64,000 nucleotides of DNA from Pseudothermotoga elfii DSM 9442 = NBRC 107921. Lineage in GTDB: Bacteria > Thermotogota > Thermotogae > Thermotogales > DSM-5069. Location: contig NC_022792.1 in assembly GCF_000504085.1 (NCBI RefSeq), positions 620,001 through 684,000 of the forward strand, read 5' to 3'. Below the pieces are notes generated by a model. That model made no database searches and had not been told where the DNA came from. It worked only from the letters and a program-made list of their open reading frames with translations. Each line of letters starts with the position of its first letter. The first letter of the stretch is position 1. Positions 1 through 9,634 of this stretch are shown in pieces. The translations under genes were made by a program, and so were the position numbers.

Positions 1-66
1 TATGCGCTGGTGGAATTATGCAAAGATCACTTGAAAGTGGAATTCAAGAAATTGCAAGCGGATTGA
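1..66 (+). CDS. possible 3' end of an upstream gene (partial)
   Basis: Frame 1 is open from the window edge to a TGA at 64-66 and would encode about 21 residues ending in ...KKLQAD. It overlaps the next gene by 49 bases, long even for this compact genome, so it may be a chance open frame. No function can be read from so short a piece. Confidence 0.2.
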   Translation, partial: YALVELCKDHLKVEFKKLQAD

Positions 67-1004
67 TAGCAGATATAAGACGGACTGTTTCTGAAAAGTT
101 ACTTGTTGCATTTTCCGGTGGGGAAGACAGTACACTTGTAGCATACCTTGCAAAGCAAGCACTTGGTGAAAAAAAAGTAATCCTGGTTACCGTCGATTGG
201 GGAAAATTTACTTATGAAAAGGCAAGAAAGGGAGTTGCTGAAGTTTCTAAATTACTTGGACTGAGTCATTACTTCATTGACGGTGTGGAGAAACAATCGC
301 AGATCTGGAGATATGGCCCGAGTTGTAATATGTGTACAAGATATGCTAAATTGCAGTCAATTCTTGACTTTGGTGAAGAAGCTGTTGTTGCAACAGGAGC
401 AAACCGGTCAGACAGCTGGGGGATTAATGGTGTAAAAATTAACGGAAAATTTTACTCTCCTCTTATAGACCTTGATAAAGGTACTATTAGAAATATGTTA
501 TCTTTTTTTGGTTTGCAACCTGTTAAGATAGGTGAGTCGTCTCATAGAGAAGGTTGCAAATTAAAGCACTTGCTGAAGATGATGATAAATCCTGATTATC
601 ACGGTAATGCTGTTGCTCTCTCAAATGAAATCCTGCTTGATTTTCTTAAAGAGATAGACCACAAAGCTTCATTGGCAAATGTAAAGATAATTGGACCATT
701 GTCAAAAAATATAGCTCTTGTTAATGTCTTTCCCCATCTTGACGTTTTAGCCTCAAAAGAGGTGGTAAAAAGAATTAATAATCTCAGCTGCGTTGATGAA
801 GCTTATGTTTTAAACAATCCAATCAAACTCAAAGTACTTGCAAATCCAGGTTTGTTCAATGATTTCACTGCAAGAGATCATGTGTTGCAAGGATTCCTTC
901 AAAGAGATTTTTCTGTAGCTGTATCTGTGGAATGGATCAAATCATCAAATCCCCGGCTGAGAACCTTCCAAGTGATAGGATTTGATCATGAGGACAACAA
1001 TTGA
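18..1004 (+). CDS. PP-loop ATPase (adenine nucleotide alpha-hydrolase superfamily)
   Basis: A 328-residue cytoplasmic protein with an N-terminal PP-loop SGGEDST at about residues 33-39, the ATP-pyrophosphate-binding signature of N-type ATPases such as LarE, TtcA, ThiI and NAD synthetase. These enzymes adenylate a substrate before sulfur or nitrogen transfer. A CNMC pair near residue 103 and GANRSDSW near residue 131 resemble the metal/sulfur and substrate loops of the tRNA-thiolation/LarE-like group. The C-terminal 100 residues carry no motif I recognise. The ATG at 18 has a GGTGG only four bases upstream and the frame is open to the window edge, so the true start may lie outside. mfd begins inside its last codons. 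The exact substrate cannot be assigned. Confidence 0.75.
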   Translation: MQRSLESGIQEIASGLIADIRRTVSEKLLVAFSGGEDSTLVAYLAKQALGEKKVILVTVDWGKFTYEKARKGVAEVSKLLGLSHYFIDGVEKQSQIWRYGPSCNMCTRYAKLQSILDFGEEAVVATGANRSDSWGINGVKINGKFYSPLIDLDKGTIRNMLSFFGLQPVKIGESSHREGCKLKHLLKMMINPDYHGNAVALSNEILLDFLKEIDHKASLANVKIIGPLSKNIALVNVFPHLDVLASKEVVKRINNLSCVDEAYVLNNPIKLKVLANPGLFNDFTARDHVLQGFLQRDFSVAVSVEWIKSSNPRLRTFQVIGFDHEDNN

Positions 1005-3807
1005 TTTTCTGAAATTAAATCTTGAAAAGCCTGTCCTGATAGTGGTTCCAACTGAATATGAGGCGCAATTGCTTTCTCAGAAATTAAATGCGTTTTATTT
1101 TCCCAGTCATGATGTTTTTCCATTTGAAGAAGTAGCAGTTTCATTTGAAGTTCGATGTCGAAGGATAGAAATACTCTGGAAATTATTAAACGATCCAAAG
1201 ATCGTTATCGTGTGTACTTTGCATGCTATTAGCCGAAAAACGTTTTCACCCGTTCAGCTCAGACAAGCAGCGAGAATTCTGAGAAAGGGAGAAGTTTTTC
1301 ATAATCCTGAAGAAACAATGTTAAATCTTGGATATGATCGAACATATATAGTCCGCACTGGCGGAGAGTTTTCTGTAAGAGGTGATGTAATAGATTTTTT
1401 CGGACCACTGTATGATAATCCAGTTCGAGTAGAGCTTTTTGACCAAACGATAGAGGCAATTAGATGTTTCGATGCGTCAACTCAGAGATCTGTTTTCAAA
1501 GTGGAAGAAGCGTTTTTACTGCCTGTCCGTGAATATCTGTGTAATGAACATTTGTTTGATACTGTGCCAGCCAAACTGGGATCTAATTCCACAATACTTG
1601 ATTATTCAGATTTTGAGATTTTTGTGGCGGAGTTTGACCGGTGTCAGGAAGAATTTGCAAAAAGAGAAAGAGAAGCCCGGGAGATGCTTGAAAAGAAACA
1701 AATAGAGGATTATGTAGAAAATTCTCAGATAAGTTTTTCCAGTTTGGTAAAGCGCATAGAATTTTTCAAACCCCTGGAAATTGATTTGAATACCTTAAAA
1801 ATTCTTCCCCAGACGTCTCAGAAATCAAGAGATCAGATACCTATTTTTGATGAAGAAGAGTTGATTGAAGGTGAGTTTGTTGTTCATAGAGATTATGGAA
1901 TAGGTGTATATGACGGCGTGAAAAAGATTAGCAATCCTCTGGGAACGAGAGAATATTTTGTTTTGCGCTATGAAGATTCAACAGTTTATGTTCCCGTTGA
2001 AAGAATCCATAAAATACACAAATACATAGGAGACACCAGGAATGTTCAAATAGATAGAATCCACTCTGGAAACTGGAAAAAACGTATCGAGAGAGTAAAA
2101 AGGAATCTCAGGGAGAAGGTTGAAGAGTTAATAAGAATTTATGATACAAGGCAGAAAATAAGTGGATTAAGCTTACCGGGCGACCCGGAACTCGAGAAAA
2201 GATTCGCCGAATTTTTCCCATACGCAGAAACAGATGATCAGATGACGGCTATCGAGGAGGTTCTTTCAGATCTTGCGAACGATAAACCTATGGATCGACT
2301 TTTATGCGGGGATGCTGGATATGGAAAAACGGAAGTTGCTTTGAGAGCAGCTTTCAAGTGTGTTGTTTCTGGAAAACAGGTAGCTGTATTAGTTCCGACC
2401 ACGGTTTTGGCAAGACAGCATTATAAGATTTTCACTCAAAGGATGAGTCCATTTGGCATTCAGGTGAGGTTGCTTGATAGATCGATCAGCACAATTATGA
2501 AAAAAGAGATCCTCGACGGGCTTTTCAGGGGAGAGATTGATGTAATCATAGGCACACATGCTCTTCTTCAGAATAATGTTCGATTTTCTGATCTGGGTCT
2601 TGTAATAATAGATGAAGAACAGAGTTTCGGTGTAGAACAAAAGGAGAAATTTAAGCAGTTGAGAACAAATGTCAATGTACTTTCTCTGAGCGCCACACCG
2701 ATTCCGAGAACTCTTCATATGGCCATGACAGGTATGAAAGATCTGAGTGTAATTAACACACCACCGATTGGCAGGCTTCCGGTAATTACCTATGTAGCAA
2801 AGTACAGCAACCAGCTCGTGAGGGGCGCAGTGCTGAGAGAAATAAACAGAGGTGGTCAGGTTATATACGTTCATAACAGGATTCACGATATACAGGATGT
2901 GTATCAAAATTTGCAGCACATAATACCTGAAGCAAAAATAGTACTTGCACACGGAAAAATGGGTATTCGAAAACTTACGGAAGCTGTCAGAAGTTTCTAT
3001 GAACATGATTCAGATGTTATTCTTTGTACATCAATCCTTGAGAGTGGTATAGACATACCAAATGCCAACACAATAATAGTTGATGATTCTCACAGATATG
3101 GATTGGCTCAACTATACCAGCTGAGAGGGCGCGTAGGAAGAAGTACTAAGAGGGCATTCGCATATTTTTTGCACGACAGTGAAATAAGCGAAAAAGCTCT
3201 GCAGCGACTTCAGGCTATAAAACAGTTGACCGGTTCAGGCAGCGGATTTCAATTAGCACTCAGAGATATGCAGATTAGAGGTGTCGGATCTGTTTTTGGG
3301 TTTGAACAGCATGGGAATATAAACGATGTAGGTTTAAATTTATACCTTGAAATAATGAACCATCAGCTTAAGGGCATAAAAAAGGAGAAATCTGAATCCA
3401 GGAAGTTATTTGTTGACACTGAAATGGAAGGTATTCCGGGAGAACTTGTGATTCCTCCGGATTACGTTGAAAGTCCACTTGAGCGTATGAGGATATACAG
3501 AAGATTTGCATCGTGCGAAACTGTTTCTGAAATAGATGGCATGGTGGAAGAGTTACATGATAGATTTGGAAAACTTCCCAATCAGGCACTTATGCTTGTC
3601 GAGTTGTTCAAGATAAGATTGCTTGCCAGTTCAAAACATATAAGGAAGATCGAATACAGGGACAATATTTTAAAGTTAATCTACGAAAAGCAACCATCTT
3701 TAAAATTCAAAGGAAAATTTATATGCAACGAGAGAGAAAAAACTTATTTCTTTTATAATGTTGAACCAGGCCAGGTTGTAGGCTTTTTGAAAGAATTATT
3801 ATCTTAA
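988..3807 (+). CDS. mfd: transcription-repair coupling factor Mfd
   Basis: Mfd is a superfamily 2 translocase that pushes RNA polymerase stalled at lesions off DNA and recruits UvrA. The 939-residue protein has a shortened UvrB-like N-terminal part (first ~290 residues), a CarD-like RNA polymerase interaction domain starting [14 protein letters not shown], Walker [10 protein letters not shown], the DEEQSFGV box (DEEQRFGV in most homologues), [10 protein letters not shown] motif III, and a C-terminal TRCF domain. E. coli Mfd is 1148 residues; a short N-terminus is also known for the Thermotoga maritima protein. I prefer ATG 988 over TTG 982 because GATAGGA lies seven bases before it. It overlaps the upstream gene by 17 bases, and its TAA overlaps the stop of the convergent gene. 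Confidence 0.95.
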   Translation: MRTTIDFLKLNLEKPVLIVVPTEYEAQLLSQKLNAFYFPSHDVFPFEEVAVSFEVRCRRIEILWKLLNDPKIVIVCTLHAISRKTFSPVQLRQAARILRKGEVFHNPEETMLNLGYDRTYIVRTGGEFSVRGDVIDFFGPLYDNPVRVELFDQTIEAIRCFDASTQRSVFKVEEAFLLPVREYLCNEHLFDTVPAKLGSNSTILDYSDFEIFVAEFDRCQEEFAKREREAREMLEKKQIEDYVENSQISFSSLVKRIEFFKPLEIDLNTLKILPQTSQKSRDQIPIFDEEELIEGEFVVHRDYGIGVYDGVKKISNPLGTREYFVLRYEDSTVYVPVERIHKIHKYIGDTRNVQIDRIHSGNWKKRIERVKRNLREKVEELIRIYDTRQKISGLSLPGDPELEKRFAEFFPYAETDDQMTAIEEVLSDLANDKPMDRLLCGDAGYGKTEVALRAAFKCVVSGKQVAVLVPTTVLARQHYKIFTQRMSPFGIQVRLLDRSISTIMKKEILDGLFRGEIDVIIGTHALLQNNVRFSDLGLVIIDEEQSFGVEQKEKFKQLRTNVNVLSLSATPIPRTLHMAMTGMKDLSVINTPPIGRLPVITYVAKYSNQLVRGAVLREINRGGQVIYVHNRIHDIQDVYQNLQHIIPEAKIVLAHGKMGIRKLTEAVRSFYEHDSDVILCTSILESGIDIPNANTIIVDDSHRYGLAQLYQLRGRVGRSTKRAFAYFLHDSEISEKALQRLQAIKQLTGSGSGFQLALRDMQIRGVGSVFGFEQHGNINDVGLNLYLEIMNHQLKGIKKEKSESRKLFVDTEMEGIPGELVIPPDYVESPLERMRIYRRFASCETVSEIDGMVEELHDRFGKLPNQALMLVELFKIRLLASSKHIRKIEYRDNILKLIYEKQPSLKFKGKFICNEREKTYFFYNVEPGQVVGFLKELLS

Positions 3808-4463
3808 ATCCCAATTTTTTGAATAATGTATCTTCCTCTATTTTTGAATATGATTGCATCATAACGCTTGCTTTTCTTATCAGAAAGTTCTATAATCAAT
3901 TCTTTTCCCAGAACAAGAAATCTTTTCATGCTATCTAATGGAACAAATCGATAATACCCTATGAATTTGATATCTTTCAGATTTCCTCTGTATTCAGTGA
4001 AAAATTTTTCCAGTGCACGCAAGGATTTTTCATTTTTTGGCAGCGGTGAAGAATGGAATCTTGAAATCCAGAGAACCGGCAAGTTTTTGCTTTTTATTTG
4101 TGCAATGATCATTTTACCGTTTAGAACCTCTGCAAAATTGAGATTTGATTCGCTCTTTATGCTTAAAGGTATTTCCCTGCTAAAAAAAAGCTGGGAAGTA
4201 TTAGTTTTGCAGGTTAACATTTCTTGCTTAACAGAAATATCTGCTTTTGAGATAAGATTCCTTATCTTTACCATTTGATCTCCAAGATGCAATGAATTTA
4301 CAGATAATGAATCTTCGCATAATTTCTGAAGAGGTTCTTTAACTACAACATTAACCGGTAGATCACGAATACGTGGATGCTTTATGAGGTCGGTTGTTTC
4401 TTTTACCTGTATGATCCCAAGCTCCATTTTCAATGTCTCTATTAACTGCTTGATGATCTGCAT
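3804..4463 (-). CDS. unknown protein, last gene of the flagellar/chemotaxis operon
   Basis: 219 residues, no signal peptide or membrane segment, lysine-rich and basic. I do not recognise a family. The first ~60 residues look helical (MQIIKQLIETLKMEL...). The C-terminal half alternates beta-like hydrophobic stretches and ends with a basic tail ([11 protein letters not shown]). It overlaps the next upstream gene by 22 bases, so it is translationally linked to two other small unknowns and fliA. The position suggests a flagellar accessory role, which is inference only. A chaperone, export accessory or length-control factor are possible but nothing in the sequence selects among them. Its stop codon shares the TTAA at 3804-3807 with mfd. 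Confidence 0.7.
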   Translation of the reverse strand: MQIIKQLIETLKMELGIIQVKETTDLIKHPRIRDLPVNVVVKEPLQKLCEDSLSVNSLHLGDQMVKIRNLISKADISVKQEMLTCKTNTSQLFFSREIPLSIKSESNLNFAEVLNGKMIIAQIKSKNLPVLWISRFHSSPLPKNEKSLRALEKFFTEYRGNLKDIKFIGYYRFVPLDSMKRFLVLGKELIIELSDKKSKRYDAIIFKNRGRYIIQKIGI

Positions 4464-4930
4464 ACGTATTCAAGTGCCTTTTCTAATCTCTGAAATGGTT
4501 CTAAAACATCGACTTGGTCAAGTATTTGCTTTAATTTTTCCTCTTTTTCCTGGGAAATCTGCTGTTTGGACACAAATCTTATCGCGCTCGATCCGTATGG
4601 TATCACACATTCTTCTGGAGACGATTCTGTCTCATCTGCAGATGGGATGAATGAGGACGTGAAGAATACATTCTCTCCGCTTTCAATGAGAACTGGATTA
4701 TCTGTAAATATGATATCCGGTTTATTTTCGATTTTTTTCAGCAAAGATTTTGAAATTATTTCGACATGAAGGTATGTTTCGAGAGATTTCCCGTATAATA
4801 TTTTCTGCAACTGGTTGGGAATTATCGGATCTGTGTATTTAAACTCATGTGGTATGCCAGATTCATCAACCACAAGCAGGCCACCAACATGCTTTTCATC
4901 TATCTTTTTGACAGATAAATAGCCTATCAC
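4442..4930 (-). CDS. unknown protein in the flagellar operon
   Basis: 162 residues, cytoplasmic by composition. The N-terminal half (MIGYLSVKKIDEKHVGGLLVVDESGIPHEF...) reads as a beta-rich fold with a GGLLVVDE turn. The C-terminal third contains a charged helix (about residues 123-140, QQISQEKEEKLKQILDQVD) that could form a short coiled coil. It ends in a serine run. It overlaps both neighbours (4 bases upstream, 22 bases downstream), so it is a firm member of the fliA operon. I do not recognise the family. Confidence 0.7.
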   Translation of the reverse strand: MIGYLSVKKIDEKHVGGLLVVDESGIPHEFKYTDPIIPNQLQKILYGKSLETYLHVEIISKSLLKKIENKPDIIFTDNPVLIESGENVFFTSSFIPSADETESSPEECVIPYGSSAIRFVSKQQISQEKEEKLKQILDQVDVLEPFQRLEKALEYVCRSSSS

Positions 4931-5217
4931 AATCTCACATCCAGTATGGATCCTTTATTTTCTTCCTTATTCTGAGAACGCTGCTTTCCATAGCGAGAAT
5001 AGTATTTTGCTCCTCTTTCTTCAGTGGAAGATTTTACAAGTTTGCCCTCAACAGGATTTTTCGGATTAACCATTCTCGCCTGTTGTCTTGACTTTTCGGT
5101 CATCTGAGAGTTTAACAGCTGTCCAGCAGCTAATTGTGCTCCTATGATTTGAGCAATATTTGAGGATACTTCATTTCCTCTTACAATAATTGTATGAAAA
5201 TCAACTGGTGTTATCAT
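4927..5217 (-). CDS. small unknown protein following fliA
   Basis: 96 residues, hydrophilic C-terminal half rich in K, R, Q and E, ending GSILDVRL. The layout (short N-terminal hydrophobic helix, long polar linker, terminal I/L-D-V/I-R motif) reminds me of a small protein often encoded directly downstream of sigma-D/FliA in clostridia that ends in a similar motif. That comparison is from memory and untested. It overlaps fliA by 17 bases and the next gene by 4, so translation is coupled. No enzymatic motif is visible; a flexible adaptor is a reasonable but unproven guess. Confidence 0.65.
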   Translation of the reverse strand: MITPVDFHTIIVRGNEVSSNIAQIIGAQLAAGQLLNSQMTEKSRQQARMVNPKNPVEGKLVKSSTEERGAKYYSRYGKQRSQNKEENKGSILDVRL

Positions 5218-5911
5218 TGTTATCCCCCAGGATATATCTTTTAATTTTGATCAGAGAACTTGATAAAATTTGTGAAACTCTTGATTCACTTACACCTATA
5301 ACTGTCCCGATTTCCTTTAAAGACAAATCCTGCTCAAATCTTAATGATAGAACAAGCTGTTCCCTTTTAGACAGTGTTCTTATGGCTTCGGCCACCTTTT
5401 CCAAGATTATTTCTCTGAATGCGTTTTCTGATGGCTCATCATCTGCTTTGATGATATCAGAAAAACTGTCCATGCCTTCATATATAAACTCATCAAGTCG
5501 CAATAGTTGTTTTCTTACAGTTTCATCCAGCGCTCTTTTTACTTCATTTGTACTTAATCCTGTATGTAATGCTATCTCTTCAATAGAAGGGTGCTTGTTC
5601 AAGTGGTTTTCGAGTTCGTGAATAGCTTTCTCGACTTCTTTAACGTTCTTTCTCAAATTGCGTGGCATCCAGTCTATTTTTCTTAAATAGTCATACATTG
5701 CACCTTTTATTCTTTTTACCACGAAACTGTACATGCTTACACCTTTTTTCGGGTCGTACCTCCTTATAGCTGACAATAAAGCCAAAACTCCTTCTTGAAT
5801 TAAGTCATCAACTTCTACATTTTTTGGTAATGTATGGAGAAGGTCCATCGCTATTCTTTTCACACTTGGTAGCATTTCCTTTATTATCTCTTCTTCGTTC
5901 GTTCTGTACAT
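5201..5911 (-). CDS. fliA: flagellar sigma factor FliA (sigma-28/sigma-D)
   Basis: Sigma-28 directs RNA polymerase to late flagellar and chemotaxis promoters of the form TAAAGTTT-N11-GCCGATAA. The 236-residue protein contains region 2 (VDDLIQEGVLALLSAIRRYDPKKGVSMYSFVVKRIKG split over residues ~35-71), region 3 and a region 4 helix-turn-helix (LSLKEIGTVIGVSESRVSQI, ~199-218). Start ATG 5911 has GAGG eight bases upstream. Unlike the usual class II position near flhG alone, it sits downstream of cheC/cheD and is followed by three unknown genes. Two promoters matching its consensus occur at 60638-60664 and 59860-59886 before flgM and flgK, and its anti-sigma factor FlgM is encoded at 60349-60615. 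Confidence 0.96.
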   Translation of the reverse strand: MYRTNEEEIIKEMLPSVKRIAMDLLHTLPKNVEVDDLIQEGVLALLSAIRRYDPKKGVSMYSFVVKRIKGAMYDYLRKIDWMPRNLRKNVKEVEKAIHELENHLNKHPSIEEIALHTGLSTNEVKRALDETVRKQLLRLDEFIYEGMDSFSDIIKADDEPSENAFREIILEKVAEAIRTLSKREQLVLSLRFEQDLSLKEIGTVIGVSESRVSQILSSSLIKIKRYILGDNNDNTS

Positions 5912-5937
5912 TCAATCAGCCTCTTTTCACACTTTTT

Positions 5938-6417
5938 CTATATTTCTATGATCTGAACAGTTTCTCCTCCTCCGACTTTTCTTATCAGCAGTTTTCCACT
6001 TTCCACATTGTATTCTATGCTCCTGGCTCTGTTCCCACCAACATCCTGGGCCTTCAAAGCTATGTGAAAATAATTCAGCCAGTAAATCACTGCTTCGATG
6101 TTTTTTTGGCCTATATTCATGGTTCCTGATTCAAACATGGAAGCTCCGCCAGCTATTTTTGCTTCTAATCTATGGTGCTTTGCTCCCATTTCAATTAATT
6201 TCTCTACCAGATATTTGATGGCTGTGTTTGCATATTTTCCCGGATTTCTAACTTCTCTATTCATGCTTTCGGGTAACATCACGTGCGCCATGCCACCAAC
6301 GTGAGCGGTAGGATCTCTTAAACAGACCCCCACGCAAGAACCTAATCCGAGTGTTACTATAACAGCAGGGTTTCTTTCAACTGCTGCTTCACCAATTCCT
6401 ATTACGACTTTCTTCAT
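5938..6417 (-). CDS. cheD: chemoreceptor glutamine deamidase CheD
   Basis: CheD deamidates glutamines in chemoreceptors and binds CheC, stimulating its CheY-P phosphatase activity. The 159-residue protein has the papain-like catalytic cysteine in LGSCVGVCLRD and the histidine in HVGGMAHVMLPES about 15 residues later; GMAH is a family hallmark. It overlaps cheC by four bases, so the two partners are translated together. CheD normally acts on cytoplasmic receptor tips; the receptor at 38921-40894 in this window could be a substrate. Confidence 0.95.
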   Translation of the reverse strand: MKKVVIGIGEAAVERNPAVIVTLGLGSCVGVCLRDPTAHVGGMAHVMLPESMNREVRNPGKYANTAIKYLVEKLIEMGAKHHRLEAKIAGGASMFESGTMNIGQKNIEAVIYWLNYFHIALKAQDVGGNRARSIEYNVESGKLLIRKVGGGETVQIIEI

Positions 6418-7019
6418 TTCAATTCCACCTTAGAAAAGACTTTTTCAAGACTCCCACGCCCTGGGATCAAAAACATGTAAGATGTAACTGATTCAATACC
6501 CTCGATTTTCAACTGGGTTTCAACGAAAATTACATCATCCTCGTAACTTGCACTCATGAGGATGGTTTCCGAGACTATAGCAGCAAGCATGTCAACTGTT
6601 AATTCTGGTGGTAGAGGATCGAGATACAGTTGGGTGAACTCGGCCAGGGCAGTTATATAAGAGCCACACATGATGTTACCAATTTCTTTTAGAGCAGATG
6701 AAGTTAATTCGTCTAATTTGGTTATGTCTTCACATTGATTTCCCAGAAGATCATATATGATTTTCTTTGCTGCGAATCTATCGAGTACAAGAAGTACATT
6801 CATTTCAATATCACCTTTCACAAACATCTTTATTCCAACGACCAGGTCTTCTGGTTTTGGAAAAACAAATATTATCCTCTCTATTGCTATTACCTCAGCA
6901 TCAGGAACGGTTATCTCTATCTTTTTACCCGTCAGGGAAGAAAGAGCTGTGGCTGCATTTCCTGTGCCAATATTTCCTATTTCTTTCAGCAGATCAAGTT
7001 GTTTGTCTGTTAGATTCAA
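6414..7019 (-). CDS. cheC: CheY-P phosphatase CheC
   Basis: CheC dephosphorylates phospho-CheY. The 201-residue protein contains the two expected phosphatase helices: KEIGNIGTGNAATALS at about residues 11-26 and KEIGNIMCGSYITALAEF near residue 112. Each carries the E-x-x-N pair that inserts into the CheY active site. Length matches two-site CheC rather than CheX. It overlaps cheD downstream and the PilZ gene upstream by four bases each, placing it in the cheA-fliA operon. In Thermotoga and Bacillus CheC and CheD form a heterodimer that feeds back on receptor adaptation. Confidence 0.95.
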   Translation of the reverse strand: MNLTDKQLDLLKEIGNIGTGNAATALSSLTGKKIEITVPDAEVIAIERIIFVFPKPEDLVVGIKMFVKGDIEMNVLLVLDRFAAKKIIYDLLGNQCEDITKLDELTSSALKEIGNIMCGSYITALAEFTQLYLDPLPPELTVDMLAAIVSETILMSASYEDDVIFVETQLKIEGIESVTSYMFLIPGRGSLEKVFSKVELK

Positions 7020-7705
7020 TGTCCTGCCTCCTCTCCAGAAGAAGCTTTTTTCATTTTTAATTCCTGTTGAAATACGAACACAACCAAGGATTTTTCAAGT
7101 TCAGTGGAAAGGTCAAGAAACTGAACACCGTATTCATAGAGACCTGTTGTTTCATTTTTGCCATTAGATCTAACTATCTGAGCTTTTTGGCTGGTTAACC
7201 TGATACCTCCAAGATCCATGTTAACCGATATAGGTTGCCCGACAGAAAGGATATTTTTTGTGCACATCAGCATACCACCGGCGCTGAAATCGCGAGTTAA
7301 GAAACTATACTCTTTATCATCACCAGGAACAGTATAGGTTCCGTTCAGTACAATTGGTATTCTGACAAAACGCCTCCTTTGAATTCTTCTAACTTTGTCT
7401 GGTATAGTTATATACATTACCAAAAAATTTGACTCGTCTCTTCCGTAATCCAGAACACGCGAGCCAAAGGCATATACAACTTTGTCAGAAAGCGCTGTCA
7501 CATAAATAGAATCTCCTTTTGGTAATGGGATAAAACGCCCTTTTAAGCTTGGCATAGCTATTTTTAGTACGTTCTTTTCAAAATAAGTTTCGTGAACCAT
7601 ACTTTTAAGAACCGTTTTTTCACCGTTTTTGGATTCTATTTCTATTACAATCAACATTCCGGGTTTGATAACACTGTTAGCATCAATACGTGTTACCTGA
7701 TTCAT
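7016..7705 (-). CDS. PilZ-domain protein of YcgR type
   Basis: A flagellar-operon c-di-GMP receptor candidate. About 229 residues: an N-terminal YcgR-like beta domain (~1-95) followed by a PilZ domain with the c-di-GMP signature RRRFVRIP and, ~35 residues later, DFSAGGM (RxxxR...D/NxSxxG). In other bacteria such proteins brake the flagellar motor when c-di-GMP rises. I chose ATG 7705, which has GAGGTG nine bases upstream; ATG 7720, which overlaps the flhG stop as ATGA, is the alternative. The gene lies between flhG and cheC. Confidence 0.88.
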   Translation of the reverse strand: MNQVTRIDANSVIKPGMLIVIEIESKNGEKTVLKSMVHETYFEKNVLKIAMPSLKGRFIPLPKGDSIYVTALSDKVVYAFGSRVLDYGRDESNFLVMYITIPDKVRRIQRRRFVRIPIVLNGTYTVPGDDKEYSFLTRDFSAGGMLMCTKNILSVGQPISVNMDLGGIRLTSQKAQIVRSNGKNETTGLYEYGVQFLDLSTELEKSLVVFVFQQELKMKKASSGEEAGH

Positions 7706-7716
7706 TATTACACACC

Positions 7717-8547
7717 TCATCCAACTCCAAAAAAAGCTCTGATTTTGTCAAAAAATGAAAGTTTTTTGACAGTCTGTCGTTTTGTTATCATGTCAGCTAT
7801 TCCGTAAATTGCGAGAGATGGCTGAGCCGTTTTTCTGTTTGTAACGAATGGAATTTGCCTGTTGACACTGTCTTTTACAAGCATATCATAACGAATCAGA
7901 TGAGTGGATGTAATAGGGATGCCAGTGAATCTAGTTATCACTGAAATGAATCTATCCATAATTTTTCTTCCATCACGCATGTCCTTAACCATATTCATGA
8001 CAACATGAAAACCATCAGGATCCACACCTTTGATGGTCATAAGTTTCACAAATGTATAAGCGTTCACAAGAGATGTCGGTTCTGAAGCTGTTACCATCAC
8101 GAGGTGGTCTGAGCCGGCATAAAATCTTTCTAATTCTTCATTAAAACCTGGAGGAAAGTCGAATACTATATAGTCATATTCTGCAGAGATACGATAGAGA
8201 TCATTATAAAGTTCTGTTTTATCTTCCAAATTAAACGCTATTAAATCCTCTACATCCATTCCTGTGCTTATTAAATCCACATCGTAAGGAGTTTGAAAGA
8301 TAACTTTATCGAGCGAGATTTTCCTTTGCAGAAAATCTTTTATTGTATTTTTGGGGGTAATGCCCATAAGTATTTCGGCGTTCGCAAAGCCTGCATCGGC
8401 ATCAAAGAGTAACACTCTCATGCCTCTTTGCGCAAGTACTATCGCCAGATTCACGGCAACTATTGTTTTACCAACACCACCTTTTCCACTTGCGACACTA
8501 ACTATCCGGGGCTGACTTTTCAGAAGTCCTTCAGCCTGATTGCGCAA
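7717..8547 (-). CDS. flhG: flagellar number regulator FlhG (MinD-like ATPase, YlxH)
   Basis: FlhG is a MinD/ParA-family ATPase that works with FlhF to set the place and number of flagella. The 276-residue protein has the deviant Walker A SGKGGVGKT at residues 20-28 with the signature lysine, a switch I DADAGFANAEILMG, and switch II VFDFPPGF. The C-terminus (KLSFFDKIRAFFGVG) is a plausible amphipathic membrane-targeting helix, as in MinD. It overlaps flhF by 17 bases. FlhG is also known to stimulate the FlhF GTPase. Confidence 0.95.
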   Translation of the reverse strand: MRNQAEGLLKSQPRIVSVASGKGGVGKTIVAVNLAIVLAQRGMRVLLFDADAGFANAEILMGITPKNTIKDFLQRKISLDKVIFQTPYDVDLISTGMDVEDLIAFNLEDKTELYNDLYRISAEYDYIVFDFPPGFNEELERFYAGSDHLVMVTASEPTSLVNAYTFVKLMTIKGVDPDGFHVVMNMVKDMRDGRKIMDRFISVITRFTGIPITSTHLIRYDMLVKDSVNRQIPFVTNRKTAQPSLAIYGIADMITKRQTVKKLSFFDKIRAFFGVG

Positions 8548-9634
8548 CTTTCAGCACCTCTTTCGAAAGTATATGAGAAAGTTCCCTGCTATTAGCTTCA
8601 ATAATATCTTCAGGTACACGCTGACCGTTTGTGATATAAGCCAGCGGAATACCACTCAGCTGTGAAATGTTTATTATATGCCCATAAGATCTGGTTTCAT
8701 CCATCTTCGTTAAAATTGTATGCGTATATTTTGCTACATCAAATTTCTTGACTATATCCTTTAAGTCAGAGTATTTACAGTTCATGCCAACCACAAGAAA
8801 GCAAACACTTGGTGTAATTGTTTCTACGAGAGCTCTGAGTTCACTCATCTGTATATCGTTGTTTTGACTTCTTCCCGCCGTATCTATCAGGATTACATCG
8901 AAATCATGCATTGCATCCAGTTCTAATTTAGCTTCCTTGGGTGTATAGGCAACTCGCATCGGGATATCCATTATTGCAGCATAGGTTTTTAATTGTTCTG
9001 TAGCGGCTATTCTGTAAGTATCCAGTGTTAGAATAGCAACCTGTTTTTTGTGAATCAACTTTAATTTTGCTGCGATTTTGGCCAGCGTTGTTGTTTTTCC
9101 AACGCCTGTCGGTCCAACAAAAAGAACAGATTTTTCCAGAATAGGAACCTCAGTTTTAACAAAGGGGACAATATGTTCAGATAATCTTTGCTTAAAATTG
9201 TCATCGACGGGTACATCCCCATATGCTATGTGGATATATTCCATAATTTTATTTGAAACTACAGGGTCTACCTCATGTATCTGAAGAGCTTTGAGCAGCT
9301 TTTGCATATTTTGTGGTAAATCAACCTGCTTTGAAAACATCATTGATTTCATCTCTTGAAGCATTTGTTTTAGCTCTCTTATTTCTTCTTCCTGACGTTT
9401 TTCTCTGTTTTTAACTAAGATTTCCTCGAATCGATAGATGTCCTTGTTAGCATGCTGCTCATTTTTTTCTTCGGCAACCGCTGTAACTTCTAAAAATCTT
9501 CTGCTACCAATACCAAAAAAACCCCCTTTTTTGATGCTGCGAGTACTCAATATAACAGCATCTTCACCTAAATCTTTTTTAATTTGGTCAAGTGCTTCTC
9601 TAATATCATTAACCATATATTTCTTTATTTTCAC
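8531..9634 (-). CDS. flhF: flagellar SRP-type GTPase FlhF
   Basis: FlhF is the third SRP-family GTPase and localises early basal-body assembly. The 367-residue protein has a variable basic N-terminal B-domain (MKIKKYMVNDIREALDQIKK...), a coiled linker around residues 85-120, then the NG domain with G1 GPTGVGKTTTLAKIA near residue 170, G3 DTAGRSQND, and G4 TKMDET. It overlaps flhA upstream by four bases and flhG downstream. The order flhA-flhF-flhG is conserved across many flagellates. Confidence 0.96.
   Translation of the reverse strand: MKIKKYMVNDIREALDQIKKDLGEDAVILSTRSIKKGGFFGIGSRRFLEVTAVAEEKNEQHANKDIYRFEEILVKNREKRQEEEIRELKQMLQEMKSMMFSKQVDLPQNMQKLLKALQIHEVDPVVSNKIMEYIHIAYGDVPVDDNFKQRLSEHIVPFVKTEVPILEKSVLFVGPTGVGKTTTLAKIAAKLKLIHKKQVAILTLDTYRIAATEQLKTYAAIMDIPMRVAYTPKEAKLELDAMHDFDVILIDTAGRSQNNDIQMSELRALVETITPSVCFLVVGMNCKYSDLKDIVKKFDVAKYTHTILTKMDETRSYGHIINISQLSGIPLAYITNGQRVPEDIIEANSRELSHILSKEVLKVAQSG

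Noticed and set aside
2389-3006. 205-codon open frame antisense to mfd
   Set aside because: Cysteine- and tyrosine-rich shadow of the mfd translocase motifs, no ribosome binding site, no domain.
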